Origin: Methylomicrobium sp.
GTDB taxonomy: Bacteria > Pseudomonadota > Gammaproteobacteria > Methylococcales > Methylomonadaceae
Direction of reading: 5' to 3'
Assembly (NCBI GenBank): GCA_018333785.1
Contig: JAGXSU010000026.1
Span: forward strand, 1-64,000
DNA: 64,000 nucleotides
Position numbers and translations under genes: made by a program. This document shows, in pieces, positions 52,421 to 62,500 of the stretch (within the stretch, counting starts at the first letter, position 1; every line of letters begins with the position of its first letter). The notes under the pieces are model-generated. The model was not told where the DNA came from and made no database searches. It saw only the letters and a list, made by a program, of their open reading frames with translations.

Positions 52421-53434
52421 ATGAACACCTACTCTCTGCTTCGCCCTTTATTGTTTTCGCTGGATCCTGAAACCGCTCATGAACTGACGCTTTCACTGAT
52501 AAAACTGGGCCATACCACCGGACTCGACAAGCTTATCAGCAAGCCTATTGTTCAACGCCCGGCCAAGATCATGGGGCTTGAATTTAAAAATCCGGTCGGG
52601 CTTGCGGCAGGACTGGATAAAAATGGTGACGCCATTGACGGCCTGGCTGCTCTGGGCTTTGGTTTTATCGAAATTGGCACGGTCACGCCAAGACCTCAAC
52701 CCGGCAACCCCAAGCCGCGATTATTCCGGTTAAAAGAGCACGAAGCCATCATCAACCGGATGGGCTTTAACAACAAAGGCATAGATCATCTGTTGCAGCA
52801 GGTTAAAAACTGCGCATACTCCGGTATTATCGGCATCAATATCGGCAAAAACTTTGACACGCCGATGGAGCAAGCGGCCGATGATTATTTAATCGGCCTT
52901 CGCAAAGCCTATGAAGCTGCCAGCTATATTACGATCAACATTTCCTCGCCCAACACCAAAAACCTCAGACAATTGCAACAAGGTGATGAAATAAAAAATC
53001 TGATTTCTGCTTTAAAAGAAGAGCAGCTAAAGCTTAACCAGGCGTTTGGAAAATATACGCCGCTGGTATTAAAAATTGCGCCGGATTTAAGCGATGATGA
53101 AATTGGGCATATTGCCGGACTATTAATGGCTTTTGAAATAGACGGCGTCATTGCCACCAATACCACGATTGCGCGGGAGAGGATTACCGGCCATCCACTT
53201 GCAAATGAAGCCGGGGGATTGAGCGGCGCACCGGTCAAAGCTCAATCAACCCATGTAGTTAAAATCCTGGCCAGCGAGTTGAACGGGAAGATTCCTGTTA
53301 TTGCTGCAGGAGGGATACTCAGTGCGATGGATGCAGAGGAAAAATATCAAGCAGGCGCCAGTCTGGTTCAGATCTACAGCGGCTTAATCTATAAGGGGCC
53401 ACAGTTGATACAGGAAATTTTACACGCCGGGTAA
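52421..53434 (+). CDS. pyrD: Dihydroorotate dehydrogenase (quinone), class 2
   Basis: Membrane-associated FMN enzyme that oxidises dihydroorotate to orotate and passes electrons to ubiquinone. The 337 residues begin with the amphipathic [28 protein letters not shown] segment, the quinone-site helices of class 2. FMN and catalytic parts are seen in [14 protein letters not shown], the Ser of [17 protein letters not shown], and [20 protein letters not shown]. It fits the ubiquinone-rich gene content of the window. Confidence 0.97.
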   Translation: MNTYSLLRPLLFSLDPETAHELTLSLIKLGHTTGLDKLISKPIVQRPAKIMGLEFKNPVGLAAGLDKNGDAIDGLAALGFGFIEIGTVTPRPQPGNPKPRLFRLKEHEAIINRMGFNNKGIDHLLQQVKNCAYSGIIGINIGKNFDTPMEQAADDYLIGLRKAYEAASYITINISSPNTKNLRQLQQGDEIKNLISALKEEQLKLNQAFGKYTPLVLKIAPDLSDDEIGHIAGLLMAFEIDGVIATNTTIARERITGHPLANEAGGLSGAPVKAQSTHVVKILASELNGKIPVIAAGGILSAMDAEEKYQAGASLVQIYSGLIYKGPQLIQEILHAG

Positions 53435-53446
53435 TTATTCAACGAA

Positions 53447-53476
53447 TGTTGGGTTGGCTATCGCCAACCGCAACCT
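53447..53476. repeat. GTTGG/CCAAC hairpin, copy 5
   Basis: Stem GGTTGGC with GCCAACC and loop TATC, inside ATGTTGGGTTGGC and CGCAACCTGC, just after pyrD. Confidence 0.65.
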
Positions 53477-53526
53477 GCAGGGAGCATCAACTTAGTTTAG
53501 CTTCTCTTGAATAAAGGCTCGGCCGG

Positions 53527-54156
53527 TTAACCTTCTTCAGCACCGGGTTGCGCGGCTTCCTGCTCGCGTAACGCGCGTTCTTCAAGAAACGTGCGCACAT
53601 CTTCATTATCGACTCGGGCGTAAATTTCTTCTACCGCCAGCGTGAGACCCAAAGATTCAAAGGGAACCTCGTCCCCCATGAAAAAGTGGTTGGATATCCA
53701 GCCTTGCGATTTTCTGCAGACTTCCACATCGACAAAATCCTGCTCGATCAATACAAATTCCTTGAGACTGGGTATCGTCGGGTAAGTCGTGCGTTTGATC
53801 GTTTCGTCAATGCGCCGGGTCGATTTTGAAACCACTTCAACAATGATCACCGGCGATTCAGTGTAATACTCATTGGGCGTTGCATCGTCGCAAACCACCA
53901 TGACATCAGGATAAAAGAACCGGCTGCCCGCTTTGATTTTTACATCAGAAGCGAAGGGTTCGCAGGGTTTGTTTTTTAAATGATTACCAAATTCTCTGGT
54001 GAGATTCATTGTAATCCTTTCGTGATTCTTGCTCGCACCGGCCATGGCATAGACGTCACCATCAATGTACTCATGTTTGATTTCGCTGAGCTTTTCCCCT
54101 TCCAGGTAGTCTTGCTCCGAAAGCGGGTGATCGTTTAATTGAATTTGAGCTGACAT
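53527..54156 (-). CDS. Uma2-family (DUF820) endonuclease-like protein
   Basis: The 209 residues have the restriction-endonuclease-like core of the Uma2 family: HEYIDGDVYAMAGASKNHERI near the start, SDVKIKAGSRFFYPDVMVVCD supplying the PD...(D/E)xK acids, and PVIIVEVVSKSTRRIDETIKR with the Lys. These genes are abundant in cyanobacteria and often spread horizontally; their cellular role is not established. It is a solitary gene between pyrD and a repeat. Confidence 0.88.
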   Translation of the reverse strand: MSAQIQLNDHPLSEQDYLEGEKLSEIKHEYIDGDVYAMAGASKNHERITMNLTREFGNHLKNKPCEPFASDVKIKAGSRFFYPDVMVVCDDATPNEYYTESPVIIVEVVSKSTRRIDETIKRTTYPTIPSLKEFVLIEQDFVDVEVCRKSQGWISNHFFMGDEVPFESLGLTLAVEEIYARVDNEDVRTFLEERALREQEAAQPGAEEG

Positions 54157-54269
54157 AAAACCTCTTATTGCCTCTACTGAAGTTGCCCAATAAGTTCAAA
54201 AACGGACTGCCATAATGCTTGGGCCGCAGTAATTATCGATAGGGGTTGCGAAAAGAATCAATAAACTAC

Positions 54270-54391
54270 TCTTGCGTTAGGCAGTGGCGTCATCCCGGCA
54301 GGGATTGCCGGGATCCAGGACACAAGGATGTGCTAAAGCCTTTGCCATCCATGGCTTCTGAATTCGCATACGCGGTCTAACGGCTCCGGGA
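54270..54391. repeat. Degenerate core element before pmbA 3' end
   Basis: GCGTTAGGCAGTGGCGTCATCC, as two joined pieces, then GGCAGGGATTGCCGG and CACAAGGATGTG match the shared core. The right side (54363-54391) contains, on the minus strand, GGAGCCGTTAGACC, also found inside the element at 31241. It ends 8 bp before the pmbA stop. Confidence 0.55.
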
Positions 54392-54398
54392 ATTGCCA

Positions 54399-55730
54399 TT
54401 ATTCTCCGGCAATCGACATCCGCTCAATCAATAAGGAACCGGTTCTGATGTTGCCGCGATAATCCACGTCATTACCCACAGCAACGATATTTTTGAACAT
54501 CTGTTTAAGATTGCCCGCGATGGTGATTTCTTCCACCGGATATTGAATAAGACCGTTTTCCACCCAAAATCCGGAAGCGCCGCGGGAATAATCGCCGGTT
54601 ACCATGTTGACGCCCTGCCCCATCAGTTCCGTAACCAGTAAACCGGTGCCTAAGCGCGCCAGCATGCCGTTAAAGTCGTCAGCGCCGGAATCCAAAGTCA
54701 GGTTATGCACGCCACCCGCATTGCCGGTGCTTTGCATGCCTAATTTACGCGCCGAATAAGTCCCCAGCACATAGCTTTTCAGGATGCCGTCCGCGACGAT
54801 ATCGCGGGTACGCGTCACCACCCCTTCTGCGTCAAAACTGGCGCTACCCAACGCACCGGGCAAATAAGGCTGCTCGTGAATATGGATAAATTCAGGAAAT
54901 ATAGGCTGATCCAGCATATCCAGCAGGAAGGACGATTTGCGGTACAAGTTGCCGCCGCTGATCGCACCAATCAGAGAGCCCAGCAAACCCGAAGCCACTT
55001 CGGCAGCATATAAAACAGGGCATTGCCGTGTGCTCAACTTACGACCTTCCAGACGACGAATCGTCCGTTCGGCGGCTTTTCTGCCAATCTCGGGACCCGA
55101 TTCAAGCTTGGCTGCATCTCGGGCAACACTGTACCAGTAATCGCGCTGCATGCTGTCGCCCCGCTGGCCCAGTACCGAACAACTCATGGAATGCCGGGTT
55201 GATGCATAACCATGCAAAAAGCCCAAACTATTACCCAAGACGCGAATGCCTTGATGCGTGTTGACAGAGGCACCCTCCGAATTAGTGATATCGGCATGGT
55301 AACTGCGGGCTGCGTCTTCGCAGGCAATCGCCATATTAATGGCTTGATCGGCATTGAGTGTCCAGGGGTGATAAAGGTCAAGATCGGGGAACTCGGTCGC
55401 CAACCAGCTTGCCTCAGGCAATCCGGCATAAGCATCTTCACTGGCATAGCGCGCAAAACTTAACGCGGCGGTGACTGTTTCCTTGATCGAGGCTTCGGAC
55501 AAATCGTTGGTGCTGGCCGAACCCTTGCGTTGCCCGATGTAAACCGTAACACCCAGACCTTGATCGCAATGGTGTTCAATGGTTTCCACGTCGCCCATAC
55601 GCGCCGTTACGGATAAACCATTTTCAATGCTTAAGCCGGCTTCGGCAGCACTGGCACCCTGTTCTTTCGCTTCGTCCAACAACAACTGAACCAGCGCGGT
55701 TAATCGATTGATTTCGTCTTGATTTTGCAA
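54399..55730 (-). CDS. pmbA: TldE/PmbA metalloprotease subunit
   Basis: The 443-residue subunit is the partner of TldD in the TldD/E protease, which matures peptides such as microcin B17 and degrades CcdA. The PmbA half lacks the metal-binding HExxxH. Family features are GLSIENGLSVTARMGDVETIEHH, the GGVHNLTLDSGADDF region and the C-terminal GNDVDYRGNIRTGSLLIERMSIAGE. It follows tldD by 41 bp on the same strand, so the pair are likely cotranscribed; no peptide substrate gene is evident. Confidence 0.95.
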   Translation of the reverse strand: MQNQDEINRLTALVQLLLDEAKEQGASAAEAGLSIENGLSVTARMGDVETIEHHCDQGLGVTVYIGQRKGSASTNDLSEASIKETVTAALSFARYASEDAYAGLPEASWLATEFPDLDLYHPWTLNADQAINMAIACEDAARSYHADITNSEGASVNTHQGIRVLGNSLGFLHGYASTRHSMSCSVLGQRGDSMQRDYWYSVARDAAKLESGPEIGRKAAERTIRRLEGRKLSTRQCPVLYAAEVASGLLGSLIGAISGGNLYRKSSFLLDMLDQPIFPEFIHIHEQPYLPGALGSASFDAEGVVTRTRDIVADGILKSYVLGTYSARKLGMQSTGNAGGVHNLTLDSGADDFNGMLARLGTGLLVTELMGQGVNMVTGDYSRGASGFWVENGLIQYPVEEITIAGNLKQMFKNIVAVGNDVDYRGNIRTGSLLIERMSIAGE

Positions 55731-55771
55731 AGTGATTCCCTATTGATTATTTAGGTGAGTGACAATCGTCA

Positions 55772-57211
55772 TCAAATACTGGTCCCGCCTACCGTCAACC
55801 CATCGATTTTGAGCGTAGGCTGACCCACGCCAACCGGCACGCTTTGACCATCTTTTCCGCAGGTGCCCACACCGCTGTCGAGTTGCAAGTCATTACCGAC
55901 CATCGACACGCGGGTCAACACATCAGGACCGTTACCAATCAGCGTCGCACCTTTGACGGGTCGGGTCAGTTTGCCGTTTTCAATCAAATAGGCTTCGCTG
56001 GCCGAAAAGACAAATTTTCCTGAAGTGATATCGACCTGACCGCCACCAAAATTCTTTGCAAACAAACCTTTTTCAACCGAGCGAATAATTTCTTCGGCAT
56101 CATGAGCGCCGGGCAACATGTAGGTGTTGGTCATGCGAGGCATCGGCAAATGGGCGTAAGACTCACGGCGCCCGTTTCCGGTTGGACTGACGCCCATCAA
56201 CCGCGCGTTGAGCTTATCCTGCATGTAACCTTTGAGAATGCCGTTTTCTATCAAAACGGTATTTTCGGTAGGCGTACCTTCGTCATCTATCGATAATGAT
56301 CCCCTGCGCCCAGGCAGGGTACCGTCATCCACGACGGTGCATAAACTGGAACCCACCCGCTCCCCGACCCGACCGCTGAACGCGGAGGTGCCTTTTCTAT
56401 TAAAATCACCTTCAAGCCCGTGCCCTATCGCTTCATGCAGCAAGATACCGGGCCAGCCGGAGCCTAAGACCACGGTCATGTTTCCGGCGGGCGCTTCGAC
56501 CGCTTCAAGGTTAACCAGGGCCAATCTGACCGCTTCCTTTCCATAGTCCAGCGCTTTGTCTTCATCAAAAAACATCGTGTAATCACACCGACCGCCACCG
56601 CCCATACTGCCCTGTTCGCGGCGTCCATTCTGCACCACGATCACGGTCACATTCATTCTGACCAAAGGGCGAATATCGGCAGTCAGCTGTCCGTCCTGAC
56701 TGGCCACCAGAATACTGTCATGCGCACCGATCAGGCTGATGATGACTTCTTCAATCCGGTTATCGAGCTTTCGGGTTTCGCTGTCCACTTTGCGCAGCAA
56801 ATCGACTTTCTGTTGATCCGCCAGCGATTTAAGCGGGTTGGATGTGCCGTAATAAGGCTGGGAATGACTGGGCTTGAACAGGGCCGAGCGCGCTTCCTGG
56901 CCTTGCCGGACGATCGCTTTGACATTATTGGCTGCTTCCATCAGCACCGGCAATTCAATCCGGTCACTGTAGGCAAATCCGGTTTTTTCACCGGCAACCG
57001 CTCTGACACCTGCGCCTTTTTCGATACTATGACTGCCTTCCTTGATAATCCCGCTTTCCATAACCCAGGATTCAAAATGGCTGGACTGAAAATAAATATC
57101 GGCGGCATCCACCTGCGCACTGAGCAAGCTATTCATGATTTTTTCGATATCGCTGTCTTGCAAACCTGCAGGCGCGAGTATCGATTGTCTGGCTTGAGTA
57201 AGTCTGTCCAT
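55772..57211 (-). CDS. tldD: TldD zinc metalloprotease subunit
   Basis: The 479-residue catalytic subunit of TldD/E has the metal motif [11 protein letters not shown] (His259, Glu260, His264) and the third ligand Cys in [23 protein letters not shown] near the C-terminus. The [32 protein letters not shown] segment is conserved. In enterobacteria tldD lies next to yhdP and rng, as here, with two extra genes between. It should cut small unfolded peptides. Confidence 0.97.
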   Translation of the reverse strand: MDRLTQARQSILAPAGLQDSDIEKIMNSLLSAQVDAADIYFQSSHFESWVMESGIIKEGSHSIEKGAGVRAVAGEKTGFAYSDRIELPVLMEAANNVKAIVRQGQEARSALFKPSHSQPYYGTSNPLKSLADQQKVDLLRKVDSETRKLDNRIEEVIISLIGAHDSILVASQDGQLTADIRPLVRMNVTVIVVQNGRREQGSMGGGGRCDYTMFFDEDKALDYGKEAVRLALVNLEAVEAPAGNMTVVLGSGWPGILLHEAIGHGLEGDFNRKGTSAFSGRVGERVGSSLCTVVDDGTLPGRRGSLSIDDEGTPTENTVLIENGILKGYMQDKLNARLMGVSPTGNGRRESYAHLPMPRMTNTYMLPGAHDAEEIIRSVEKGLFAKNFGGGQVDITSGKFVFSASEAYLIENGKLTRPVKGATLIGNGPDVLTRVSMVGNDLQLDSGVGTCGKDGQSVPVGVGQPTLKIDGLTVGGTSI

Positions 57212-57542
57212 ATGCTTTAGTTGGTTTGATTAGGGGTTGTTTGTTTTAATCTGATAACGGTGATGGGATACACGTTTTGAGTCATGCTTATTTGCCCGAT
57301 AAAAAAGTGGCACTTTCGTCCTGAGTTTTAGAAGGACGCTGTTCTCGTTAGCCATTCAAGGTACATCAATGCCTTCATTCCGGCAGGAATTACCGAAATC
57401 CAGGTCACAATGGCATTAAAGTTCAACGCCAGCTGTGGCCTCAGGACCCGGGCAATCCGTAAAAGGGCGACATCAACTTTTAACACAAAACCAGAAACCC
57501 TTCTCCATGATGAAGATCAGTCTATCGCCCGATAGTGATCCG
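57212..57542. repeat. Intergenic space with a decayed core element
   Basis: Between the BamC-like gene and tldD. At about 57350-57475 are CTGTTCTCGTTAG, CATTCCGGCAGGAATTACCG and CCAGGTCACAATGGC, a worn copy of the family 2 layout. A palindrome CTATCGCCCGATAG is at about 57521. No gene is visible. Confidence 0.45.
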
Positions 57543-58217
57543 TCAATTGAAAAGGCTCGGCACGCTGAGCGTTCCGTCTTTTTCGTCAACTTCTTCATAG
57601 ACGCCATCACGCAACACTTTGAACAAGGTTTCCAGTAAACGGTCCGGCCCGTCTTTTAGTTCGTCATCCCTATCGGTTTGCTCGTCCGGTTTGCCAAACG
57701 TTTTTTCGCTATCTTTGTCCTCTACAATTTTCGCGGTAATTTCAGTGATTTGCCCCGCCTCTCTTAACTGCAACGAATAAATCCGCTCCTCATAATTGTC
57801 GGCCGACAAAAATCCTGACAATAAACCTTTTTGGTTGGGATTATCCGGATCATAACTGACGTACATATAGCCTTCATCCCGGTTTTTATCGGTAATCTCG
57901 ATCTCCTGCTGACTTAAAACCAGACCTAAAATAAACCAGGACTGATCAAAAGCTTCATTGATCACCAACGTTGAGGCAATGCCGCTGGTTTCCAGTCTGA
58001 CTTTGTCGCCCAGCCCTTTTTTTATCGAGGCGGAAGTTGCAACAGGATCTATCGTCTCGACAGGATGTTCAGGGTTGATTACTGCCAACTCGGGTGGTCG
58101 CTCGAGAATTTCGGTGTTTCTGTATTTAGATTCAGTCTCTGCACAAGAGATCAATACAGCGGCATGAAACCCGGCGAAAACACAATACACAATTTTTTGA
58201 ATTGAGCGATTCATCAT
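57543..58217 (-). CDS. BamC-like lipoprotein (single C-terminal BamC domain)
   Basis: The 224 residues have a signal peptide with lipobox LISC, so a lipid-anchored outer-membrane protein. After a linker (ERPPELAV, as in BamC), the domain STLVINEAFDQSWFILGLVLSQQEIEITDKNRDEGYMYVSY (about 81-121) has the BamC helix-grip pattern. E. coli BamC has two such domains; this has only one, followed by an acidic stretch (EDKDSEKTFGKPDEQTDRDDELKDG). dapA and purC, the usual bamC neighbours, are absent. A BAM link is thus inferred, not shown. Confidence 0.7.
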   Translation of the reverse strand: MMNRSIQKIVYCVFAGFHAAVLISCAETESKYRNTEILERPPELAVINPEHPVETIDPVATSASIKKGLGDKVRLETSGIASTLVINEAFDQSWFILGLVLSQQEIEITDKNRDEGYMYVSYDPDNPNQKGLLSGFLSADNYEERIYSLQLREAGQITEITAKIVEDKDSEKTFGKPDEQTDRDDELKDGPDRLLETLFKVLRDGVYEEVDEKDGTLSVPSLFN

Positions 58218-58253
58218 ATCAGTTCGGTTGTTAACAAATTCTTTTAGCCTTAA

Positions 58254-59066
58254 TCAGTCAAAGCGCCGGTGATGTAACACGGGAAAACTTGACCTGACTT
58301 TTGCAAGGCGTTCATGATCAATTTCGGCACAGACAAAGCCGCCTCCGGTTTTGTAACAATCCAGAATCAGCCCCCAGGGATCAATGATCATACTGTGTCC
58401 ATAGGTTTTTCTGCCGTTAATATGAAATCCTCCCTGATTGGGAGCAATAACATAAGCCAAATTTTCTATCGCGCGGGCACGCAGAAGCGTCTCCCAATGT
58501 GCCGCCCCGGTCTGAGCCGTAAATGCGGAGGGAACCAGAAGAATTTCCGCACCTAAAGCCACCAATTTGCGGTAAAACTCGGGAAATCTCAGATCGTAAC
58601 AAACCGATAATCCCAATTTACCGAACGGGGTATCGATAACGACCGGCGAATCGCCCTGTTCAATCGAATTGGATTCCCGGTAGACTTCCTCGGTATCGGG
58701 GACCGCCACGTCAAACAAGTGTATTTTGTCATAACGCCCGGCGCGTTCGCCCTTGTCGTTATAAACCAGGCTGGAGGCCCTGACTTTATTTTCCTGGTCA
58801 CCGGCCAGGGGAATGGTTCCGCCTACCACCCAAATGCCATGCTTCAGCGCCGTTTCTGCAAGAAAATCCTGGATAGGCCCTGTCCCATCTTTTTCTTTGA
58901 CTTTCAGCTTATCCAATTCATGCTCGCCCATAAGAGCGAAATTCTCAGGCAAAACGACCAGTTTTGCTCCGGCATTGACGGCTTCACCTATAAGTCGGCC
59001 TGCTTCTGTTAAATTTGAAGAAACACTGGGGCCTGAAGCCATTTGTATGGCTGCGCATTTGCTCAT
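58254..59066 (-). CDS. Nitrilase-superfamily amidase (deaminated glutathione amidase-like)
   Basis: The 270-residue carbon-nitrogen hydrolase has its catalytic triad in place: Glu41 in VLPENFALMG, Lys114 in YDKIHLFDV and Cys156 in LSVCYDLRFPE. The Nit1 type (YDKIHLFDVAVP) hydrolyses deaminated glutathione, a repair reaction. It lies between yhdP and the BamC-like gene; nit genes near tldD occur in several gammaproteobacteria. AguB, the N-carbamoylputrescine amidase, is a poorer match. Confidence 0.9.
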   Translation of the reverse strand: MSKCAAIQMASGPSVSSNLTEAGRLIGEAVNAGAKLVVLPENFALMGEHELDKLKVKEKDGTGPIQDFLAETALKHGIWVVGGTIPLAGDQENKVRASSLVYNDKGERAGRYDKIHLFDVAVPDTEEVYRESNSIEQGDSPVVIDTPFGKLGLSVCYDLRFPEFYRKLVALGAEILLVPSAFTAQTGAAHWETLLRARAIENLAYVIAPNQGGFHINGRKTYGHSMIIDPWGLILDCYKTGGGFVCAEIDHERLAKVRSSFPVLHHRRFD

Positions 59067-59129
59067 TTTTATTCCCTTTTTGTTATTTTACAATCAAAGT
59101 GCCAGATCATAAGAGGGCAATGCAGTTTA

Positions 59130-59190
59130 GTAGGACCGGGCCATGCCCGCGACTTAAGGTGGTTCAATCGCTGGCATGGCCCGCTCCTAC
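59130..59190. repeat. GC-rich palindrome (GTAGGANCGGGCCATGCC type)
   Basis: A 61-bp hairpin: GTAGGACCGGGCCATGCC and GCGAC pair with TCGCTGGCATGGCCCGCTCCTAC, read in two parts, around TTAAGGTGGTTCAA. A half copy is at 35275 and a short fragment at 51147. It is a bacterial interspersed palindrome, probably at transcript ends. Confidence 0.7.
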
Positions 59191-59271
59191 AAGATGCGCT
59201 TAAGTTAATGGCATTGCTAAACCGAGTACTTTCATTTTCGGAGAGGATGAAAGCATCTTCATGATCGTTAG

Positions 59272-59436
59272 TTCTACTTTGTAAGATTTCAGGTTTCACA
59301 TGACCGAAGGTCGTCATTCCGGCATGGATTGCTGGAATCCAGGCTTCTCGGATCGTTCGAAGCTCGCCATCCATGGCACTGGATACCCGCCTCCCGGCGG
59401 GTATGACGGTCTTTCTTCTAATCTGACAAAGTAGAA
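59272..59436. mobile_element. MITE-like element, family 1, full copy (4-bp target duplication)
   Basis: A 165-bp element with a perfect 11-bp terminal inverted repeat, TTCTACTTTGT (59272-59282) and ACAAAGTAGAA (59426-59436), flanked by TTAG on both sides (59268-59271 and 59437-59440). The interior is the shared core: CGTCATTCCGGCATGGATTGC, read in two parts, and ATACCCGCCTCCCGGCGGGTAT. With the palindrome at 59130 it fills the 449-bp gap between yhdP and the amidase gene. Confidence 0.82.
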
Positions 59437-59515
59437 TTAGATTCTGTGGGATCAATTTGCGTAGGTTTCATCAACTTTTTTTTAATGATCCGCTGAACAA
59501 TTACTTTTTAAAAAA

Positions 59516-62500
59516 TCACGGCTCCTCTTCATCGGTAACCCATGGAAATCCGGTAATGCCCTTCCAGGTTTTTTGAAATAAACCATCGTTTTCATGGGTA
59601 GGGATAATCTCCGGATTCTGCCAGGTGCCTTTTAACTGATACTCCGAGCGGAAAAAAAAGCCATCCTGGAAATCATTCGTCATCGCTCCGGCAATCAGAC
59701 CGGTAACCCGGCCGAGGATTGTACCAGCAATAGGCACGGCATCAGAACTTTTAGGTACCACGCTGACCAATTGATCCAGTGTTTTGTCGATCAAACTGGT
59801 TTTCCCCGTGATCGTAATTTTTGCGGGCACGGCATCAATCACCAGATTGTGGGTATCAGCGATACCCCGGTTCAGATTGATTCGACCTTTGATGCTGTTG
59901 AACATCAAACCTTCTTTATACACATCGCGAAAATCTAGCTGTAAGCGCTTGGCCCATTGGGAAAAGGCCAGTATCCCCAGGACCCGTCCCAATCCCGGCT
60001 CAATGCTCAATAAACGTCCGTCACGCCATTTAACATCGACATAACCGTTTATGCCGGCCAGGTTAAATTGGTGCGGCCCGCCCACCCAATTCAAGGCGAA
60101 ATCATCAAACACCTTACCGCCTCGCATATCTTTATAAAGGCCCAACTTTCTCAGCAACGGGCCAAACTTTTCGCTTTTTAAAAATCCCTTCACTTGTGTT
60201 TGTGCCTGGTTATCCTTAACTTTCCAGCTACCTGTCAAACTTAATTCATGCCGCTGACTCGTCAGTTCAACCTTATTAAAATAAATACCTTCTTCGGTTC
60301 GCTTGGATGTCAGCGTGAGTTGCCCCAGATCAACCGTGTTCCAGAGGATTTTTTTACTGTTGATGTCAAATAAAGGCAAAACAGGATTAGCCTGCGCTTG
60401 CCCTCCGTCCAATTGAAACTGATTGATGCCGTGAAGATCGATAAAATCCATATCCAGCGTTATTTTGTCATTACCCGACAAATCCAACGGCATTTTAAAT
60501 TCGCCTTTAGCCACAGCCGCAGTAACGGAACCTAACCAATGCGATTCGGTTCTCTTTAACTTCAGATAGACCGCACCCAGATCGTTCTGATTACTTATCA
60601 AATGCTGCGTATGCACTTCGAATTCATCAATAAAATCGGGGCTGACACCGCCTTTTACCGGCCCGCTATTCAACCAGCCTTTGACATTCAGTCGTTCACT
60701 ATTGACTTCAAAACGGACCCGTTTCTCTTCAGGAGCCACTGCAACCCCTTGTCCGATTAAAAAATGGCCGGCATACAGCTGTTTTTGCTGAACATCAATT
60801 TTGAGTGCGGCTTTAAGGGTATTGTCGTAGGTTAAACCGATAGGAAGAAATTGCTCATCACCCAGATCAAAATTAAGTACCAGATTTTTTTTCTGTTGCT
60901 TGGATTTAGCCATATTTTCAGGCAAATCAATGTTCATACCGATTAGATCGGTAGTGATGATTAATTCGGGTGGTTTATTTTGAGCCGACGGCAAACGAAG
61001 TTGCAGGCGATAGTCTGAGCTGCCTTCGGCTATAGCCCAGAAAGGCATCTCAAATTGTTTTCTGAGCGCTTCAATACCGGCATGGCCATTGACGAATATA
61101 TCGGTCTGTTCGGGTTTAGTGTCAATATCCAGTTTAATGGGACTGCCCAATGTCGAGGCCGTAATGCCCTTACCATAAACACCCACCTGATCGAAGCGAA
61201 GCGCCCCTTTAATCTGTGTGACCGGAAGATCAAAAGCATGGACTCTGAGCGAGGCATTCTCCAGGCTTGCATCACCGTTGACAGACAACGGAGCCACATC
61301 GTCCAGAGGAATTTTGAGATCAAGGTTGACCTGACTGCTTCCTTTTGGCGTAATCGCAGCCAGTAGCGAATTGGCGGTTGACTTAAGCGGTGTCGCTTTT
61401 AAATAGGCCATGATACCGGCCATTTCACCTTGGGCTTTGCCTTTGATAAGCACATGCGGGCTGGTTTCTAACGAGGGGATGGTGACAAGGGCTTCATTGA
61501 CTTTGCAAGCCAATGACTGGGCCGAATGAATGTCGACCGTCAAACCCTCACCCAGAAACTCGACCTGAGCATCGAGTTTCGTCAGATGAGGCCAATCAGC
61601 ACTGTATTCCAATTCACCGTCTGCAACATCGAAAAGCACCTGAAAAACACCTTGCCCTTTGTTAAAGGGGTAATCTTCCAGTTTTCCGTGAATCAATAGC
61701 CCGCCACGAGGCACCTGTCCTGCAACAAACGCATGATCCAACCAGGCCAAGGCTCCCGGATTCATGATACCCACCGGATAATAGTGACTGGCGGCACGGG
61801 CATCGGCAATAGAAAAGTCGCCATGTAAATCCAGAAAAGGTGAATCACCGTTTTTGGGAATCGTCAGTTTCACGCGACTCAAGGTCTTGATGGGTTGAGA
61901 ATCCAGAGCAAGATCCGCGGTGCTTATTTTCCAATTGTCATTTGTTTGACGCCAAAAAATCCGGCCTTTGAAGCGTTGAAAAGCCAAATGGTTACGAAAT
62001 AATTCCGAGGCAGAAAAATCGAGATTTTCCGCATCCAGTGTCAATTGGCCTTTATTGGAATTACCTTTTACATAACCGGACAAGCCCTGCAATCCGGGCA
62101 ACGGGCTCTTTTCGGCAAGCCCCAGATTTCTGAATTTACCATCAACGGTAAAAGCCTGAGTGCTGATATCGGCGGCCAGCTTAAAATCCAGCAACTGCCC
62201 GTTCATACTCGGTAGTTCCGCATCCCCTGCTTCGGCTTGAGGTATCAACTTGAGCAGCATTGAAAGAGGTTCCAGATCCATTTTTTTTACTGCCAATGAA
62301 ACACGTCCGGCAGCTCCCTGCGAATCATTTTGCACGGCCAGGCTAAATTGGCCGGGAGGCCAAATCGACTCTCGGGTCTCAATGAGTAAATCATTGACAT
62401 CAAGCTGCCACCGTTCAGGACTTTGCTGGCGCCAACGAAACCGGGTCTCTAATTTTTCCAGAGCCAGCGGTGTCTTGGAGGTTTGAGTCTTGACGGCCAG

